DNA of 64,000 bases from Hevea brasiliensis (lineage: Eukaryota; Streptophyta; Magnoliopsida; Malpighiales; Euphorbiaceae): positions 51,440,735-51,504,734 of the forward strand of contig NC_079503.1 in NCBI RefSeq assembly GCF_030052815.1, read 5' to 3'. Under the pieces are notes generated by a model, which ran no database searches, was not told where the DNA came from, and saw only the letters and a program-made list of their open reading frames with translations. Within the stretch, counting starts at the first letter, position 1; each line of letters starts with the position of its first letter. Shown here in pieces: positions 54,168 through 64,000 of this stretch. Both the position numbers and the translations under genes were made by a program.

Positions 54168-57100
54168 AACATAAGAAGTTAAATGAGCCAAGAGTCACAG
54201 CGATGGGTGATCTTCTCAGGAAGGATTCCGAAGTCGATTTAAACTCAAATTTCGAACCTTAAAATGTGACGTCGCGGTCCTTAGGACCATTGTGAACACA
54301 GTGAAAAAGAGAAAATCACGAAAAAAAAAAATTGTTAAGCCAGTTAAATAATTAGGTCAGGGATCCGGAAGAAATATTGAATTATTTGCAAACCGGGTTA
54401 AACCGACGAGGGGCAATTTGGTCAATTCACCCTTAGAGGTGATTCATGGCCTAACTATCTAATAAATTTTGATTAATGAAAATTTTTAAATAGAGAATTA
54501 AATTAAAGAAACAAGGAAAAATAAAAGAAAAAGAAAAATAGAGAAAATCAGAAATTTTTTACATCATCAAAGTTGATAAGCATGATGCAATAATGTTTAA
54601 TATTAAATAATTTAATTTGTGGGATAATTATGGCATAAAGGAGTTAAAAAATTAAAAGAAAAACATAATTTCCTTTCTTTCTTCTTCCTTGCTGTGGCCA
54701 TCCTCTCTCCTCTCCCTTTCTTTTTATTTTTCCACCATTAAAGCTTATGTTTAAGCTTTTAAAACCATAAATTACACCATAAATTTCCTAGTTTCTCATG
54801 GTAAACCTTGTCTTTGAGTCTTGAAAAGAAGATTGGAGCAAGAAAGAAAAGGAAAAATTGAAGAAATAAAGACATGGAAAATCCAACAAAAAGGTTAGTA
54901 ATGAATTTTCCAATTTCCTCTTTATATTCATGCTTAGGCAATTAAACTTAGTTAGAAAGTGTTGAAAATTGAAACAAATGGACAAGGTAAGGAACCATAG
55001 AAATTTGGTCAGCTATGAATGGTTAGGGTTTGGTGTACTTTGACCTAATTGAATATGAATTCTAAAGTTAGTGAAGTTATATGTATGTTTAGAGTATTGA
55101 AATTGCATGAATTGAAACAATTGTGTAATTAGGGTTTTGGCACATAGGGTTTGGAAGACAAAAATGTGAGAATGTATTAAATGGTGTGTTTCACCTAGTT
55201 TGAGCTGAGTAATGGTCATTTGTGACCAATTGAAGTATGTTAGAAGTGTTAGAACCAAATGCAAATTCGGATTGCTTAGGGTCATGCTATAGGCAGCATG
55301 ACCAAGGTCCCTTTCAGGGACCAAAACTGAAAATTTACAAGTCCAATTGGTGTGAGACTAAATGGGAATGAAAATAGACACAAAATGGAACATTTTTCAT
55401 TTAGTAATCATTCCCAAAAAGTGACTAAAACCTAGTGAACAAATTGACCAAATCCAGATTAGACAATCTGACCTGTACAAAAATGACTAAATGAACAGTG
55501 TTTATTCATTTAGCCATAACTTGGGCTAGGCAGGTCTAAATGGCCTGAAATTTTACCAAAAGAAAGCTGAGATATAGACCTAAAACTTTCATGCAGATGA
55601 AAAACCAAAATTATGCCCTTAACCAAGTCATTTAGTCACCCAAATTTGGTGACCTAAAACTGCTAGAATCAGAATTTGCCCAGAAATCTGGGTTAAGTCC
55701 AATCCAGCAGCCATGATTCAAATGGCTATAACTTCAGTTACAAAACTCCAATTGGAGTGATTCAAAAAGGAGAATAAATTTAAGACAATAAAGAACATTT
55801 TCTATGAAGAAAATTTTGCTAAATTCTAACAGCAAAATGACCAATGGAACAATGCAACATAAGACTTAAGTTTTGAGAAAACAACCAAAACCAACAAATT
55901 AGGTAACCAAAATGTGGTATGTGGGTGAAGTTGGAATTCCCATACCTATTAAGCCTTAGAAAGTCAACAAATTGACTTGAATAGTGTCATGAATAGTAAC
56001 CTCGAAACACAAATTTTAAAAAACATCAAGTTTAGCACTTTAGAGCTAGGTAAAAGTGAATTTAAATTTATTTTTGGATTTATGCTAAGTTATGATACTG
56101 AAACACTGTGAAACTGTGTGTTTTAGTGGAAAAGAATACTAGGAAGGAACCCGAGGTGTCGAGTTAAGGCCAAAAGGCGACTCATATAAGGTTTGTGCAC
56201 AATGTAGAATTTTTGTAAATTTTCTTCTGCATATTGTTTTGAATAATTTGAAATATTGAATTGTGACATCATTGTGATGAAATATTTATTATGCTTTTGA
56301 TTTAAATTGTTGAAAGTTATTTGTGTATATTTGAGATGGCATAAATGTTTAGTAAATTGTTAAGATAAGTTTTGAAACCATAGTGTCATGACCATATATT
56401 TGAACACCTCACTAGCATGACTAGTGGGGGTGATTAGTTTCGAATTTTGATTCCTTCTCTGGCTGAAGTGTTGAGGTGTGTGCCAGTAGAAGAAGAAAAA
56501 GAATGGGTTCCCATGTATTTGAGCTAGCTAGCCTTGTGATGTGACTTCTCCTTAGCCTCTGGCTATTGAGATTATATTTGTTTCGAATGGCATGATATAA
56601 CTATGGGTTTTATGAAATTGGTTTTGACACTTTGAAATTAAATTGTTTGGATTAAAATCTCATAATTCATGTTTTGTATTTAATTCTTATGTTCAGTCCA
56701 ATTTTTAAATAAATGTGATTTAAATTATGCATACAGATTATTTTAGTATGTTGTGCACTACTAAGTCCTAATACTCAGCGATAGCTGTTATTGCTATCTC
56801 AGATATAGAGACTAGAGGAGCAGCAGATTGAGCTGCTGAGGATTGAGAAGCTGCCTGCTTTGAAGCTATCGAGTATAATTTATACCCTGACTATAAAAAT
56901 TTATTTTGATGTATGTAATGTATGTAAAGGTATGGACATGTAAAACCGGTATTGAGCAGTTTGTATAAAGTTTGTAATAAATTTTAGTTTAAATTTCTCT
57001 TAATGTAAATTTTTGTAATGATGTATATAAATTGTTTTATCTTTAATGAAATATGAATGGAAGTATTTTGTTTTAAATTGAATGAAATTAATTAATGGTA

Positions 57101-57511
57101 TTTTGATGATTGTTGAATATTGGAAATTGTGGATTTAAATTTTTGGAGATTGATAAATGATGTTGAAATTGATTGGGATGATTGTGAATTTGAAGAAGTT
57201 GTTGAGACAAATTATTGGAAGTGCTTTTTACAGGAATTTGAAGAACTATTTTCTCAAAATTCAGACGGCACTCTGCCGAAATTTTTATAAAATTTGCAGA
57301 AAATAAAATGGGCCCAAAATTTTAACTAGTTTTCAACGTTAATTAAATATTTTAATACCTATTAGAAAATGCTCACCACTTATAAAAAGTAAGAAAATTG
57401 TTTTAAAATCCCTTGTAGAGTACTTAATGAGTTATCGGTAGGTGAAGTTCGGTAGTTCATTAGGTATTCTACGGGATCATGTTATGCCTTACAGAGGGGT
57501 AAGGTGTGACA
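54168..57511 (+). repeat. Element 4 5' LTR (5' tip missing)
   Basis: Starts AACATAAGAAGTTAAATGAG (same as 62,506) and ends GGGGTAAGGTGTGACA. Matches 62,506-64,000 closely, with small indels. The 3' half holds the ACTCAGCGATAGCTGTTATTGC block and a GCTGCTGAGG segment. Modules with CCATAACTTGGGC (55,513) and CTATAACTTCAGTT (55,724) repeat at about 211 bp. No gene; open frames in it also occur in the other LTR only because the LTRs are copies. Confidence 0.9.
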
Positions 57512-57519
57512 TGTTTTAG

Positions 57520-57531
57520 TGTTATTAGAGC
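57520..57531 (+). other. Decayed tRNA-iMet primer binding site (element 4)
   Basis: TGTTATTAGAGC eight bases after the LTR end, against the expected TGGTATCAGAGC: two substitutions (G to T, C to T). Position and match are good enough to call, but priming would be weakened. Confidence 0.65.
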
Positions 57532-57689
57532 AAATTTTTTTGAAGTATGTTTTACTTATGAATTTGTGTCTTTTCTTTGCTAAGTACAACTGCTCAATAT
57601 TCTTATTTGTTACATATAGTGCATTACATCATAAATATGAACTGACGGAGGGAAATCTCCTTGTGTTATTTGTTCAGGAGATACCCTAA

Positions 57690-58900
57690 CTTCATACTGA
57701 AGTGGAAGAAGGGCATCGCTCAGTTGAGCAATATGTTGAAGCTGAGGCACAAGGAGAAGCCCCAACTCCACAGAATGTCAGTGGGTCAGTGGCACTAGCC
57801 CCACAAATGCAACAATTTCTTGCACAGTTCGCACAGCAGATGGCGGCAATGTTCCAACAAATGGCTAGGGGTATGCCTGCTCAAGCTCCACCCCAAACAC
57901 CTGTGGTACAATCACTGCCTCCAGCCAGACAGTATGATAAGTTATTAAAGTATGGGGCTATAGAGTTTAAGGGTACAGTGAACCCTTTAGAGGCAGAGCA
58001 ATGGCTTGAAAGGATGGATAGAGTGTTTAAGAAGCTGCACTGCCCAGATGAACTGAAGTTTGAATACTCTGTGTCGCTGCTACAAGGGGATGCGTATGAT
58101 TGTTGGAAGACCATCCCCCACAGCTTAGTTGACCACCAGTACTGATCTGAGATGACTTCATCAGAGAATTCAAATAAAAATGCGTCCCAGACGCATATGT
58201 GGATCAAAAGTTACAAGAATTTCTGAGTCTAAAACAAGGCAACAGAACAGTGGCAGAATATGAGAGAGAGTTCTCCCGCTTAAGCCACTATGCTGGGAGT
58301 CTCCTTTCTACCAGCAAGGAAAGGTGCAAGAGATTTGAGACGGATTTGAAGCCCAGCCTACGGGTGCAAGTAGTGGGATTCAGGCATAGTAATTTTTTAG
58401 AACTCATTTCTCAAACACTTAAGTTGGAAAGAATTGAATCAGAAGCGACCCCAGTAAAAGAAAAATAAAAAAAAAAAGCTGAGAAATCAGAGAAAGATAA
58501 GGGGGAAAAGTCAGTAGAGCAAAGTCCTAGGGGTACCTCTGGAAAGAAGAAGAAATTTGGTGGACCTAGCAGAGGTCGAGGTGGAAGGTTTGGAAGGGGC
58601 CGATTTTCTGGACAGAGACCCCCTAGGTCTGGTCAGCAGTTGAGCAGGGATTCACAAAGTCCCCGCCCCTGTGAGACTTGCGGCAAGATTCATGGGAGAG
58701 AATGCTATTGGGCAACAGGAGCCTGCTTTAACTGTGGAGGCAAGGGCCATCTTGCTAAAGATTGCACTAGTGCTCTTAGATTCGGTCCAGCTCCTACTAC
58801 TGCTAAAGGATCTATTTAGAGTCCTGCTCCCAGAGGTTCACAATTAGTTGGCAGAGGACGAGGTAGAGGTAGAGGCACTGCTTCAGGCAGTCAGGGCACT
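57690..58900 (+). pseudogene. Element 4 gag
   Basis: Readable from about 57,700: an acidic start, a Gln-rich MQQFLAQFAQQMAAMFQQMA, then KYGAIEFKGTVNPLEAEQWLERMDRVFKKL, YSVSLLQGDAYDCW, and, after a frameshift near 58,145, DQKLQEFLSLKQGNRTVAEYEREFSRLSHYAG, SNFLELISQTLKLER. A Lys/Arg/Gly-rich linker is followed by a zinc-knuckle pair: CETCGKIHGREC and CFNCGGKGHLAKDC (C-x2-C-x4-H-x4-C, about 58,727-58,768). Stops at 58,466 and 58,817. No clear ATG is left at the N-terminus; the expected start is degraded. Confidence 0.87.
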
Positions 58901-59580
58901 ATTGGTCAGTTAGCATAAGGAAGTGCTTCAGCCAGGGTTTATACAATGAGACAGCGAGAATAGGCTGAGACTTTTGATGTTGTAGCTGGTACATTCTCTA
59001 TCTCTGATCAAGATGTATTTTTGTTATTTGATCCGGGTTCAACCCACTCATATGTTAGTGCTAGCATAGTCAGTTCACTTGTTGTTCCATGTGTCCCAAT
59101 GGGTTTTGAAGTACTAGTAACTAGTCCATTAGGACAAGAGGTTTAGGTCAACAAAATTTATAGAGACTGTCTTTTGGTGATCCAAGGACATGTTTTTCCG
59201 TCAGATTTGATTGAAATGCCCTTCAGAGATTATGATATCATATTGGGCATGAATTGGTTAGCCAGGCATCACGCCTTGATTAACTGTAGACTGAAGATAG
59301 TCACTTTTGGTCTCCCTCTATACAGTGATGTGGTAACACATGGGGAGAGGCATTTATTGCCATCAAACATCATTTCGGCTGCACTAGCCAGACTAATGAT
59401 CAGAAAGGGGTGTGAAGCATACTTGGCACATGTGATAGACACCTAAGTGGGGAGCCCAGCACTGAGGGACATCCCTATAGTATGTGACTTTCCGGATGTG
59501 TTTCCTGATGAATTGCCAGGATTACCTCCATAAAGAGAGGTGCAGTTTGAGATTGATGTTATGCCTGGTGTGGACCCAAG
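58901..59580 (+). pseudogene. Element 4 protease and linker to RT
   Basis: Same frame as the second half of gag. LLFDPGSTHSYVSASIV holds the protease active site in altered form (DPGSTHS where DSGATHS is usual). GMNWLARHHALINCRLKIVTF marks the end of the protease fold, and [15 protein letters not shown] leads into RT. Stops at about 58,918, 58,963, 59,143, 59,444 and 59,533. Confidence 0.85.
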
Positions 59581-60270
59581 AGTTGCTTGAAAAGAGCTTT
59601 ATCTGCCCTAGTGTGTCACCTTGGGGAGCGCCAATGTTGTTTGTTAAGAAGAAATATGGCACTCTCCACTTATGTATTGATTATCGACAGTTGAATAAGG
59701 TGACAATAAAGAATAGATATCCATTGCCCCGCATTGATGACTTGTTTGATCAGTTGAGGGGTGCAACTGTGTTCTCCAAAATTGACCTGAGATCAGGTTA
59801 TTATCAGCTGAAAGTACAAGAGCAGAGTATTTCTAAAACTGCCTTTAGAACCCACTATGGCAATTATGAGTTCTTGGTTATGCCATTCGGGTTAATAATG
59901 CTTCGACTGCTTTTATGGATCTGATGAACACTATCTTCAGACCATACCTTAACCAGTTTGTTGTGGTATTCATAGATGATATATTGGTTTATTCGAGGAA
60001 TACAGAAGAGCATGATAGACATCTGCGCATTGTACTGCAAACTTTGAGGGAGAAATAGCTATACGCCGAACTATCGAAGTGTGAATTTTGGCTAAAAGAA
60101 ATATCTTTCTTGTGGCATGTAGTATCGGTAGAGGGCATCAAGGTAGATCCAAGTAAGATAGAAGCTGTCCTTAATTAGAGGCCACCCAGAAATATCAGAG
60201 ATTCACAGTTTTCTGGGTTTAGCTGGATACTACCGTCGATTTGTGAAGGGATTCTCCATGTTGGCATCTC
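59581..60270 (+). pseudogene. Element 4 reverse transcriptase
   Basis: After a small deletion near 59,590 (the PYRMAPAELKELK block is lost): [88 protein letters not shown] frameshift lies inside MPFGLTNA (about 59,893). It continues [25 protein letters not shown] with active-site FIDD near 59,968-59,979, then [14 protein letters not shown]. Stops at about 60,058 and 60,176, and another frame change near 60,200. Confidence 0.88.
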
Positions 60271-60860
60271 CATTGACCAAATTACTTTGAAAAGATGTGA
60301 AATTTCAGTGGACGGATAAATACCAATAGAGTTTTGATGAATTGAAGAAATGTTTAACTGAAGCTCCAGTCCTAACTTTACCTACTCCGGGTAAAGTATA
60401 TACAGTTTATAGTGATGCTTCTCACAATGGGTTAGGCTATGTATTGATGCAAGATCGAAATGTCATTGCATATGCATCACGCCAGCTGAAACCGCATGAA
60501 AGAAATTATCCAACACATGATTTGGAGCTTGCAACTATTGTGTTTGCTCTTAAGATCTGGAGGCACTATTTGTATGGGGAGAAATGCTACATCTACATAG
60601 ATCATAAGAGTTTGAAGTATTTGGGCACCCAGAAAGAGCTGAATTTGAGACAAAGGAGATGGTTAGAGTTGATAAAAGACTATGATTGTCTGATAGACTA
60701 TCAGCCAGGGAAAGCTAATGTTGTGGCTGACGCCTTAAGTCGCAAGACCATGGCAAGTCTACAGGTTACTCCTTTGTCTATGGTACATGAGTTGAGATCA
60801 TTACATGCCAGCTTAGAGATTAATGATGAGGGGCAGACAGCAGTTGCATGGCATGTATAA
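60271..60860 (+). pseudogene. Element 4 RNase H
   Basis: [104 protein letters not shown] and [11 protein letters not shown]. The first catalytic Asp is intact here (SDAS), unlike in the three older elements. The frame is open for 172 codons (60,342-60,860), the longest undamaged pol stretch in this element. Confidence 0.9.
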
Positions 60861-62080
60861 CTAGTGTTGATTGATCAGATCATAATGGCTGCTCAGAATG
60901 ATCAGAAGTATCAGAAGCTGTTCGAAAAAGTCAGACAGGGCAAGAAACCAGAATTCTCAATAAGAGATGATAGTCTACTGCTACACCAGGGCAGAATGTG
61001 TGTTCCTAATGATGTTAATTTGAGGCAGATCATTTTGAAGGAAGCACATGAGTCTCATTTTACCATGCACCCTGGTGGTACAAAATGTATAGAGGGCTAA
61101 AGGAGCATTATTGGTGGATAGGTATGAAAAGAGATGTGGTAGAGTTTGTTTCTAAATGCCTAACTTGTCACCAAGTGAAGGCAGAGCATTAAGTACCCGT
61201 TGGGTTGTTACATCCACTACCAGTACCAGAATGGAAATGAGAGAGAATAACTATAGATTTTGTGATGGGACTTTCAAGGACACAGAAGAGTAATGATGCA
61301 GTTTGGGTCATTGTTGACAAATTGACTAAGTCTGCTCATTTTCTGCCAGTCCGGATGGACTACAGTTTAGAAAGATTGCCAAGTTATACATTGATGAGAT
61401 AGTAAGACTGCATGGAGTGCCAGTATCCATCATATCAGACATAGATCCTAGGTTCACTTCTAGATTCTGGGGTAGTCTTCAGAGAGCCCTAGGAACTAGA
61501 TTGAACTTCAGTATGGCATTCCACCCACAGACCGATAGCCAGTCTGAAAGGGTAATTCAAATTTTGGAGGACATGATATGGGCTTGTGTGATTGAATTTG
61601 AGGGCTGTTGGGATACACACTTGCCTTTGATTGAGTTTGCTTACAACAATAGCTACCAATCAAGATTTAGAATGCCTCCATATGAAGCTTTGTATGGTAG
61701 AAAATGTAGAACTCCCTTGTGTTTGGAAAAAGTAAGTGAAAGAAAGATGATTGGACCCGAAATTGTTCAGCAAACAGAAGAGAAAATCAGGGTAATCAGA
61801 GATCGACTTAAGACTGCATCAGACCATTAGAAGTCCTACATTGATTTAAAGATAAAGGATATTGAGTATGCAGTGGGTAAGAAAGTATTCCTCAAAGTTT
61901 CTCCTTGAAAGAAAATTATGAGATTCGGTAGAAAGGGGAAACTGAGTCCTCGTTTCATTGGGCCATATGAGGTTCTAGAGAGATTGGGTCCTTTGGCATA
62001 TTGTTTAGCGCTACATCCAGAGTTGGAGAAGATACATAACATCTTCCATGTGTCTATGTTGAGGAAATATTGATCAGAAC
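60861..62080 (+). pseudogene. Element 4 integrase
   Basis: VLIDQIIMAAQNDQKYQKLFEKV, FSIRDDSLLLHQGRMCVPND, then the zinc region HESHFTMHPGG, a frameshift near 61,078, and CLTCHQVKAEH. The core has ITIDFVMGLSRTQKSNDAVW, ISDIDPRFTSRFW and QTDSQSERVIQILEDM (Asp, Asp, Glu). The C-terminal part has GKKVFLKVSP, FGRKGKLSPRFIGPYEVLERLG and HNIFHVSMLRKY. Several stops (61,190, 61,239, 61,828, 61,906, 62,071). A small deletion or frame change near 61,350-61,400 removes part of the core. Confidence 0.88.
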
Positions 62081-62295
62081 CATCTCATGTACTACCAGTA
62101 GAAGAGATTGAAGTGAATCTAGACCTCACATATGAGGAAGAACCCATAGAGATTCTGGCTTATGAGGTGAAGTAGCTACGGAATAAGCAAATACCATTAG
62201 TGAAAGTGCTGTGGAACTATCATTCGAGCCAGGAGGCTACTTGGGAACAAGAGAATGACATGAGGAGACAGCACCCACAGCCGTTCAGAGACTAA
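62081..62295 (+). pseudogene. Element 4 chromodomain
   Basis: After integrase: EEIEVNLDLTYEEEPIEILAYEVK, one stop, LRNKQIPLVKVLWNYHSSQEATWEQENDMRRQHPQPF. This is a chromodomain of the type fused to integrase in Tekay/Del chromoviruses, which is thought to steer integration toward marked heterochromatin. The aromatic residues of the VKVLWNYH / ATWE core are present. One stop (Arg or Gln codon expected, at 62,173) interrupts it; the ORF ends at 62,293-62,295. Confidence 0.88.
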
Positions 62296-62311
62296 TACCA
62301 GGTAAAATTTC

Positions 62312-62342
62312 GAAATGAAATTTATTTTAAGGGGGTGAGAAT
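62312..62342 (+). other. Polypurine tract (element 4)
   Basis: GAAATGAAATTTATTTTAAG, then GGGGGTGAGAAT just before TGTAACACTCC. Position and purine content match the 3' end of Tekay/Del-like elements and the equivalent stretch of element 5 (28,285-28,302). Confidence 0.8.
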
Positions 62343-64000
62343 TGTAACACTCCTATTTGCATAGCCTGATATATTTCACTATTCCGATGACCGGTATCGG
62401 TCCGGACAATTAAGGGGATTAGAACCACACTTAAGACAACTAGATAAGCCCTAAACACAAATAATTAGTAATTGTCAATTAGTTAAGTATAAATAAGAAA
62501 AACAAAACATAAGAAGTTAAATGAGCTAAGAGTCATAGCGATGGGTGATCTTCTCAGAAAGGATTGCGAAGTCGATTTAAACTCAAATTTCGAACCGTAA
62601 ATATGATGTGGTGGTCCTTAGGACCATTGTGAACACAGTGGAAAAGAAAAAATCATGAAAAAGAATTGTTAAGCCAGTCAAATAATTAGGTCAGGGATCT
62701 AAAAGAAATATTGAATTATTTGCAAACCGGGTCGAACCGGCGAGGGGTAATTTGGTCAATTCACCCTTAGAGGTGATTAATGGCCTAACTGTTCAATAAA
62801 TTTTGATTAATGAAAATTTTGAAATAGAGAATTAAATTAAAGAAACAAGGAAAAATAAAAGAAAAAGAAAAATAGAGAAAATTAGAATTTTTTACATCCT
62901 CAAAGTTGATAAGCATGATGCAATAATGTTTAATATTAAATAATTTAATTTGTGGGATAATTATGGCATAAAGGAGTTAAAAAATTAAAAGAAAAACATA
63001 ATTTCCTTTCTTTCTTCTTCCTTGTCGTGGCTATCCTCTCTCCTCTTCCTTTCTTTTTATTTTTCCACCATTAAAGCTTATGTTTAAGCTTTTAAAACCA
63101 TAAATTACACCATAAATTTCCTAGTTCCTCATGGTAAACCTTGTCTTTGAGTCTTGAAAAGAAGATTGGAGCAAGAAAGAAAAGGAAAAATTGAAAAAAT
63201 AAAGATTTGGAAAATCCAACAAAAAGGTTAGTGATGAATTTTCCAATTTCCTCTTTATATTCATGCTTAGGCAATTAAACTTAGTTAGAAAGTGTAGAAA
63301 ATTGAAACAAATGGACAAGGTAAGGAACCATAGAAATTTGGTCAGCTATGAGTGGTTAGGTTTTGGTGTGGTTTGACCTAATTGAATATGAATTCTAAGG
63401 TTAGTGAAGTTATATATATATTTAGAGTATTGAAATTTCATGAATTAAAACAATTGTGTAATTAGGGTTTTGGCACCTAGGGTTTGAAAGACAAAAATAT
63501 GAGAATATGTTAAATGGTGTATTTGACCTAGTTTGAGCTGAGTAATGGTCATTTGTGACCAATTGGAGTAAGTTGGAAGTGTTGGAACCAAATGTAAATT
63601 CGGATTGCTTAGGGTCATGCTGTAGGCAGCATGACCAAGGTCCCTTTCAGGGACCAAAACTGAAAATTTACAAGTCCAATTGGTGTGAGACTAATTGAGA
63701 ATGAAAATAGACACAAAATGGAACATTTTTCATTTAGTAATCATGCCCAAAAAGTGACTAAAACCTAGTGAACAAATTGACCAAATCCGGATTAGGCAAT
63801 CTGACCTGTACAAAAATGACCAAATGAACAGTGTTTATTCATTTGGCCATAACTTGGGCTAGATAGGTCTAAATGACCTAAAATTTTACTAGTAGAAAGC
63901 TGATATATGCAGAACAAAAACCTAAATCATGCACTTAACCAAGTCATTTAGTCGCCCAAAGTTGGTGACCTAAAACTGCTAGAATCAGAATTTGCCTAGA
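62343..64000 (+). repeat. Element 4 3' LTR (continues past window)
   Basis: Starts TGTAACACTCCTATTTGC. The first ~163 bp have no partner in the 5' LTR but match the reversed right end of the solo LTR 37,271-41,026. From 62,506 it follows 54,168 onward. One difference is a small deletion near 63,910. The window ends inside the LTR. Confidence 0.9.

Larger units (their letters stand above)
54168..64000 (+). mobile_element. Element 4: Tekay/Del-like chromovirus, runs off the window
   Basis: A plus-strand element: 5' LTR 54,168-57,511 (its first ~163 bp missing compared with the 3' LTR), decayed primer site, gag (from about 57,700), protease, RT, RNase H, integrase with chromodomain (to 62,295), purine tract, and 3' LTR 62,343 onward past the window end. 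All domains are present in order, which makes it the most complete element here, but frameshifts and stops break pol. Motifs ([37 protein letters not shown]) assign it to the Tekay/Del lineage. Confidence 0.92.

Noticed and set aside
54759..54985. Minus-strand 60-65-codon open frames, also found at 63,092-63,318
   Set aside because: They are conserved only because both lie in the two LTRs of element 4. They have no recognisable domain and the frame differs slightly between copies.

Overview
This is plant nuclear DNA, most likely from a eudicot tree or shrub. It is a gene-free block built almost entirely of nested, decayed transposable elements and one AT-rich satellite. The plant assignment rests on Ty3/gypsy chromovirus and Athila-type pol genes, tRNA-iMet primer sites, a plant RTE-type LINE tail and chromodomain-bearing integrase. 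Several LTR ends resemble ones I associate with Euphorbiaceae, but that is a weak impression. I found no intact host gene, tRNA, rRNA or CRISPR array. Every recognisable coding stretch is a retroelement pseudogene.

Left block (1-19,496). An AT-rich satellite in reverse orientation (1-1,455) carries a 5'-truncated LINE with an exact 15-bp target duplication. Next to it is a probable solo LTR (element 3: 1,456-1,493 resuming 17,184-19,496). It is split by a minus-strand Tekay/Del-like gypsy element (element 2: 1,494-17,183, TSD TTAGG on both sides). Element 2 carries two further insertions. One is a complete but dead gypsy element in its left LTR (element 1: 1,624-7,846). The other is a long LTR-like piece (9,274-11,164) whose arrival was accompanied by loss of element 2's integrase.

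Satellite (19,497-25,085). About 8.5 copies of a ~655-bp monomer, itself made of two diverged halves of about 347 and 308 bp. The same family lies at 1-1,455 in the opposite orientation.

Middle block (25,086-35,247). Element 5 (25,086-29,660, +) keeps LTRs, primer site, gag and polypurine tract but has no pol. Its 3' LTR is cut by the 3' LTR of a minus-strand Athila-like element (Athila A, 29,661-33,530), which keeps only the integrase C-terminus. A truncated minus-strand LTR (33,531-35,247) follows.

Right block (35,248-64,000). A plus-strand Athila-like element (Athila B) runs from the end of protease through RT, RNase H, integrase, a third env-position ORF and a 3' LTR to about 51,283. It is interrupted by two solo LTRs: 37,271-41,026 (TSD GTACT) inside integrase, and 44,095-48,187 inside the third ORF. 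Two oppositely oriented LTR pieces (51,284-54,167) form a large inverted repeat. The window ends with the most recent-looking element, Tekay/Del-like element 4 (54,168 to beyond 64,000). It has gag-PR-RT-RH-IN-chromodomain in order, with frameshifts and stops, and two long matching LTRs.

None of the genes works as a pathway now. The interest is in the nesting order, the composite inverted satellite, the modular ~207-223-bp repeats inside several LTR families, a pol-less gag derivative, and a cluster of ACACGG/CCGTGT dyads shared by the interior and LTR of Athila B.
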